From: Nitrospirota bacterium
GTDB taxonomy: Bacteria; Nitrospirota; Thermodesulfovibrionia; UBA6902; DSMQ01
Reading direction: 5' to 3'
Assembly (NCBI GenBank): GCA_016207865.1
Contig: JACQZD010000167.1
Coordinates: 1-9,686, forward strand
DNA: 9,686 nucleotides
The position numbers and the translations under genes are program-made. The notes beneath the pieces were generated by a model, which made no database searches, was not told the DNA's origin, and worked only from the letters and a program-made list of their open reading frames with translations. Shown in pieces: positions 6,664 to 9,686 of the stretch (positions within the stretch are counted from its first letter, which is position 1; each line of letters opens with the position of its first letter).

Positions 6664-8711
6664 TGAAATATGCGTTAACTGTAATTTTTTTTATTTGTGT
6701 TTTCATTTGTCAAGCCTTTGCCTCTGACGAGCCGTTTACATACCCTTCAAACTGGGGCGGCACAGGGCTTATGGAAATTCCGACTGCAAGGGTACTCAAG
6801 GAAGACACTTACAGGATAGGCGTAAGCCAGACAGAGCCGTACAGGATTTACTATGGAGCCTTAAGCCCTATTAAAGGGCTGGAAATTGACGGCAGGATAA
6901 CAGAGATACTCGGAACTGAAATAACAAATCCGGGCTGGCAAAATTATGGCAATTACAAAGACAAGTCAATAGATTTTAAATATCAGCTTATCCCTGAAGG
7001 CAAATACATGCCTGCAGTTGCCTTAGGAATCATGGACCCTCACGGCACAAGGATTTATTCCTCACAATATTTTGCGGTAAGCAAACAGATATATCCTTTT
7101 GATTTTACCATTGGATTTGGAAACGGGAGATTCGGCAAAACCCCCCTCCCTTCTCAGGGAGAAGGAATAAAGATAGAGATGATAAGCAGTCCGGGTAAGT
7201 GGCTTGATGATTCCCAGCCTTTCTATGGCCTTCAGTTTACGCCTTCTGAGAAATATGCATTAATGTTTGAATATAGTCCGATTAGGTATCATAAGCAGAC
7301 AAACGACCCTGCGCAGTCAAAGTATTTTCAGGAGGAGGTTCAATTAAATTATAATTTCGGATTCAGGTGGAAGCCGGTGAAGTGGGCTGAGATTGATTTA
7401 AGCTGCCAAAGGGGTGATGAGATTGGAGTAAATTTTTCAATGCCCTTTGAACTTGGGAAACCGCTTATTCCCATATACGACAAGCCGTACAGGGAAAAGC
7501 CTGCGGATAAGCTGAATCCTCTGACAGAAAGGATAATAACGGCCTTATATAATTCAGGATTCAGCGATATAGGCGTCCTGATTGAAGGCGATGAGCTTTG
7601 GATTGAGGTTCAGAATGACAAGTTTTATTTTAATACAAGGGCCATGGGCGTAATTTTCAGGATAGTTGCTGATATGGCCCCTCCGCATATACGGAACATT
7701 AATATTGTCTTAAAGGAAAACGGCGTGCCGATGCTGGAGTTTACAACCCTCAAATCAGATTTAACAGACATGTATGAAGAGAAGATGTCCTTAAATGAAT
7801 TTTATCAGTTGTCAGTTTTAAAAACAGATGCTGCACATAAGCCTGATATCCGGCTGATGCACACGCAATTACTCAGCTATGGCATTAAACCGTCATTGCA
7901 GACATTTTTAAACGACCCTTCGGGTTTTTTAAAATACAGATTAGGGGCCTCGGGATGGATGAGTTATCACCCGTGGGAAGGGGCATCTTTTGTTGCCGGG
8001 CTTGAGGGCTATCCGCTGAATAATGTTTCGTCGGCAAACGAGCCGCTTTCAAATGCCGTAAGGAGCGACATCGTTCTCTATAAAAAAGAAAGCGCAGCAT
8101 TAGGCAGGCTGATGTATGACCAGACATATAAAACAGAAAATGAATTATACGGAAGGTTTGCCGCCGGTCTTTTAGAGGTGCAGTATGCAGGGTTTGACGC
8201 TGAAATCGGCAAGCCTTTTTTTGACGGCAGGTTTATGCTCGGATTGAGCGGCAGTGCAGTGAAAAAGAGAGAACCAAACAACCCCGTTCAACTTAAAGAC
8301 AACGATGTAAAAGATATTTACAGCACTGCATTTATAAACACAAGGCTGAATATCCCGGAATATGACATTTTTATTGACCTTAAAACAGGAAGATTTTTAG
8401 CCGGAGATAAGGGTACTAAGATAACAATTTCAAAGTTTATTAACGGAGTTACACTTTCCGTATGGTATAGCATTACAGATACATCCGGCTTTAATGACGG
8501 CTATAACCCGGGGTATCATGATAAAGGGATAGCAGTGTCTATTCCTTTAAGATTATTTAAGGGCACAGATTCCAAAACGGCTTATTACTATGCCTTGTCG
8601 CCATGGACCAGGGATGTGGCGCAGGATATAGACCATTATAATACGCTGTTTGATTTCATAGGCAGAAACGTAAAGATTTTTCTTGACAAAGATAAAGAAA
8701 AGATGTATTAA
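6663..8711 (+). CDS. YjbH/GfcD-family outer-membrane beta-barrel protein
   Basis: A 682-residue exported protein, close to the roughly 700 residues of E. coli YjbH and GfcD. The signal peptide is residues 1-20 (MKYALTVIFFICVFICQAFA). Family landmarks are NWGGTGLMEIPTAR (30-43), KDKSIDFKYQL (from 99), VALGIMDPHGT (about 119-129) and YFAVSK (about 136). Alternating polar/hydrophobic strands before about residue 265 and after about 400 fit two beta-barrels. The stretch from LTERIITALYNSGF to about 370 looks like the mixed alpha/beta middle domain. In the yjb and gfc operons this protein is needed for exopolysaccharide or group 4 capsule production, probably at the outer membrane together with the export channel. 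Its ATG overlaps the TAA of the SLBB gene by one base (TAATG) and has no clear ribosome site of its own, so translation is probably coupled. This supports a shared export machine. Confidence 0.9.
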   Translation: MKYALTVIFFICVFICQAFASDEPFTYPSNWGGTGLMEIPTARVLKEDTYRIGVSQTEPYRIYYGALSPIKGLEIDGRITEILGTEITNPGWQNYGNYKDKSIDFKYQLIPEGKYMPAVALGIMDPHGTRIYSSQYFAVSKQIYPFDFTIGFGNGRFGKTPLPSQGEGIKIEMISSPGKWLDDSQPFYGLQFTPSEKYALMFEYSPIRYHKQTNDPAQSKYFQEEVQLNYNFGFRWKPVKWAEIDLSCQRGDEIGVNFSMPFELGKPLIPIYDKPYREKPADKLNPLTERIITALYNSGFSDIGVLIEGDELWIEVQNDKFYFNTRAMGVIFRIVADMAPPHIRNINIVLKENGVPMLEFTTLKSDLTDMYEEKMSLNEFYQLSVLKTDAAHKPDIRLMHTQLLSYGIKPSLQTFLNDPSGFLKYRLGASGWMSYHPWEGASFVAGLEGYPLNNVSSANEPLSNAVRSDIVLYKKESAALGRLMYDQTYKTENELYGRFAAGLLEVQYAGFDAEIGKPFFDGRFMLGLSGSAVKKREPNNPVQLKDNDVKDIYSTAFINTRLNIPEYDIFIDLKTGRFLAGDKGTKITISKFINGVTLSVWYSITDTSGFNDGYNPGYHDKGIAVSIPLRLFKGTDSKTAYYYALSPWTRDVAQDIDHYNTLFDFIGRNVKIFLDKDKEKMY

Positions 8712-8722
8712 TATTTATACAG

Positions 8723-8736
8723 AATTATTAATAATT
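8723..8736. repeat. 14-bp AT-only palindrome between the YjbH-like gene and the small gene
   Basis: AATTATTAATAATT is a perfect palindrome just before the strong ribosome site of the small downstream gene. It could be an operator or simply a result of AT-rich intergenic composition. A TTAATAAT-type -10 box could also be read here, but no convincing -35 partner was seen. Confidence 0.3.
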
Positions 8737-8740
8737 AAAC

Positions 8741-8748
8741 GGGAGGAG
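8741..8748 (+). promoter_or_regulatory. Strong ribosome binding site without a properly spaced start codon
   Basis: GGGAGGAG is nearly a perfect Shine-Dalgarno sequence. A start codon would be expected at about 8751-8757, but that stretch reads AACAAAAGA. The frame of the small Ala/Thr-rich protein runs straight through it, and the first ordinary start codon in that frame is the GTG at 8787, 38 bases downstream. Confidence 0.75.
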
Positions 8749-8786
8749 AAAACAAAAGAAAAATATTAAATTGGAAGCTTGTTGCA

Positions 8787-9053
8787 GTGGTGTTTTGTTT
8801 ATTTGCCGTTAATATGGCATTACTTCCCGGCATTGTGACTAAGGCAACAGCAGCGGCTGAAGCAGCAGCTCCTGCGGCTGCTGGAGGAGCCGGCGGCGCC
8901 ACAACAGCCACAACAGCGGCAGTTGCAACAACAACAGCTGTATCAACAGGGACCATAGTTGCAGGCACCGTGGTTGTAGCCGCAGGTGTAGTAGGGGTGG
9001 TTGCTGCAACAGGTGGTGGCAGCAGTACAAGCACAACAACATCACATCATTAA
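8787..9053 (+). CDS. Small secreted Ala/Thr/Gly-rich protein, YjbE/GfcA-like
   Basis: With the GTG start this is 88 residues: a hydrophobic export signal (VVFCLFAVNMALLPGIV, then ATA), a low-complexity Ala/Gly/Thr segment, a second hydrophobic Val/Ala stretch (about 57-73, TIVAGTVVVAAGVVGVVAA) and a hydrophilic tail (TGGGSSTSTTTSHH). Size, composition and the TGGGSS-plus-Thr tail recall YjbE and GfcA, the small first-gene products of the E. coli yjb and gfc exopolysaccharide operons, whose molecular role is unknown to me. It follows the YjbH-like gene and precedes the operon terminator, which fits. The start is uncertain: the frame is open from 8739, and the preceding codons (AAA AGA AAA ATA TTA AAT TGG AAG, 8754-8777) would supply the positively charged signal-peptide start, but no ATG, GTG or TTG lies there. 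GGAAG at 8773-8777 could serve the GTG. Low complexity limits the homology claim. Confidence 0.65.
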   Translation: MVFCLFAVNMALLPGIVTKATAAAEAAAPAAAGGAGGATTATTAAVATTTAVSTGTIVAGTVVVAAGVVGVVAATGGGSSTSTTTSHH

Positions 9054-9079
9054 AAAAAGCATCATCAGAAAGGATATAG

Positions 9080-9115
9080 ATAAAAAGGGGTTGTATTTTT
9101 ACAACCCCTTTTTAT
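9080..9115 (+). terminator. Strong intrinsic terminator closing the export operon
   Basis: The arm ATAAAAAGGGGTTGTA pairs perfectly with TACAACCCCTTTTTAT around a TTTT loop, giving 16 pairs with a GC-rich core and T-rich 3' side. It lies 26 bases after the stop of the small Ala/Thr-rich gene. Because the upstream arm begins with an A run, it could also work for leftward transcription, but no leftward gene ends here. Confidence 0.93.
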
Positions 9116-9122
9116 TGTAGAA

Positions 9123-9650
9123 TTGGGAACATTTAAAAAATCACTGCCGGTTTGCAAAGGGAACAAAGTTTTTTCTTATGCTATTTTACTGCTGATGCCT
9201 GTCTTCTTACTAAGCTTCGGAGTATCTGATTCTTTACTTGCATATGCAGATAATAATGAAACAGAAGCCTTAATCATTAGTTCGGCAGAAAGTTTCTTTA
9301 TTTCATTGAAGGAGCGGGATTTCAAGGCGGCGTGGGGGTTATTATCAGAAAAATCGCGTAAGACCATTATGGATGAGGAATACGGCATCTTAAAGGGGAA
9401 AATTAATAAAGATGACCTTATAAAGGATTTCAACCGCGGCGGGGAAAGGTTTTTATATTACTGGAATACTTATGTTGAAAACTTTGACCCGGACCTTGCA
9501 TTAAAAAAGGCTGTATGGAAAATGGGCGAAATAAAGGATGATAAAGCTGTAATAATTTTGCATGTTCAGGGAGATGCTGAACTAATGATGTTTAAACAGG
9601 ACGGCAGATGGAGGGTCGGGCTGGTTGAGAGTTTCTGGACAAGGAAGTAA
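9123..9650 (+). CDS. Small exported protein of unknown function, possibly NTF2-like
   Basis: With the TTG start this is 175 residues. Residues 15-42 look like a Sec signal (K15, hydrophobic core VFSYAILLLMPVFLLSFG, AYA before D43). The mature part of about 133 residues starts with a helix (EALIISSAESFFISLKERDF), followed by KAAWGLLSEKSRKTI and a final strand pair (AELMMFKQDGRWRVGLVESF). This helix/long-strand order, with a closing 'DGRW+V' strand, is typical of NTF2-like or DUF4878-type secreted proteins. That is fold-level resemblance only, and I do not recognise the family. The start is doubtful: no ATG lies upstream of the signal, the TTG has no ribosome site, and it lies only 7 bases after the terminator hairpin. 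The frame is open from 9084; ATG at 9195 would cut into the signal core. No link to polysaccharide export is shown beyond proximity. Confidence 0.65.
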   Translation: MGTFKKSLPVCKGNKVFSYAILLLMPVFLLSFGVSDSLLAYADNNETEALIISSAESFFISLKERDFKAAWGLLSEKSRKTIMDEEYGILKGKINKDDLIKDFNRGGERFLYYWNTYVENFDPDLALKKAVWKMGEIKDDKAVIILHVQGDAELMMFKQDGRWRVGLVESFWTRK

Positions 9651-9661
9651 AGCAGATTTAC

Positions 9662-9679
9662 CACAGAGAACACAGAGGA
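9662..9679. repeat. CACAGAG direct repeat, 9-base period
   Basis: Two adjacent units, CACAGAGAA and CACAGAGGA, differ by one base and follow the end of the last gene. Similar CCACAGAG-type short tandem repeats are common between genes in uncultured bacterial genomes. The array may continue past the window edge. Confidence 0.5.
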
Positions 9680-9686
9680 AGCATAA

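Noticed and set aside
8735..9045. Open frames on the minus strand opposite the small Ala/Thr-rich gene (rich in Ala/Val/Pro or in Leu/Gln)
   Set aside because: They are frame shadows of a low-complexity GCA/ACA-rich sequence; the plus frame alone has a signal peptide, operon position and terminator.
9091..9118. Promoter TTGTAT-16-TATTGT for the last gene
   Set aside because: Both boxes lie within the terminator hairpin and its T run and match the consensus poorly; AT-rich chance is the simpler reading.

Overview
The window reads as a chromosomal segment of a Gram-negative, probably environmental bacterium. It encodes at least two outer-membrane export proteins with Sec signal peptides, has a moderate-to-low GC content by eye, and combines YD-repeat, MopE-motif and Wza/YjbH-type genes. 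That combination suggests a lineage such as Nitrospirota or Desulfobacterota, but the taxon is an inference and nothing in the window fixes it. No tRNA, rRNA, CRISPR array, transposase or integrase was found.

Left part (1-4061, minus strand). One uninterrupted reading frame of 1353 visible codons encodes a secreted Rhs/YD-repeat protein that runs off the left edge. From the N-terminus it has a signal peptide (possibly a lipoprotein type), a Cys-rich head, a MopE-like metal-binding motif, an Rhs entry domain, more than 35 YD repeats, a roughly 100-residue non-YD insertion, and the beginning of the Rhs core signature (HNDHLGTP). The window stops just before the point where a variable C-terminal tip would start.

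Middle (4062-4296). This is a divergent intergenic region. It holds a good sigma70-type promoter facing left towards the Rhs gene (TTGACA-18-TATAGT), a weaker candidate facing right, and two small dyads.

Right part (4297-9115, plus strand). A compact polysaccharide-export operon contains a Wza-like multi-SLBB secretin-type export protein, a YjbH/GfcD-family outer-membrane beta-barrel protein overlapping it by one base, and a tiny Ala/Thr/Gly-rich secreted protein resembling YjbE/GfcA. It ends at a strong intrinsic terminator. The gene content recalls the E. coli yjbEFGH and gfcABCDE (group 4 capsule) operons, with a different order and without recognisable GfcB/YjbF or GfcC/YjbG. The likely common job is secretion or surface assembly of an exopolysaccharide. 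The polymerase, kinase and glycosyltransferases are not in the window.

Right end (9116-9686). A small exported protein, possibly NTF2-like, begins immediately after the terminator. A short CACAGAG direct repeat follows.

The most notable observations are the architecture of the Rhs protein (possible lipoprotein anchor, MopE motif, inserted domain), the YjbE/GfcA-like small protein whose expected ATG seems to be precisely missing, and three genes in 10 kb that lack an ATG start.
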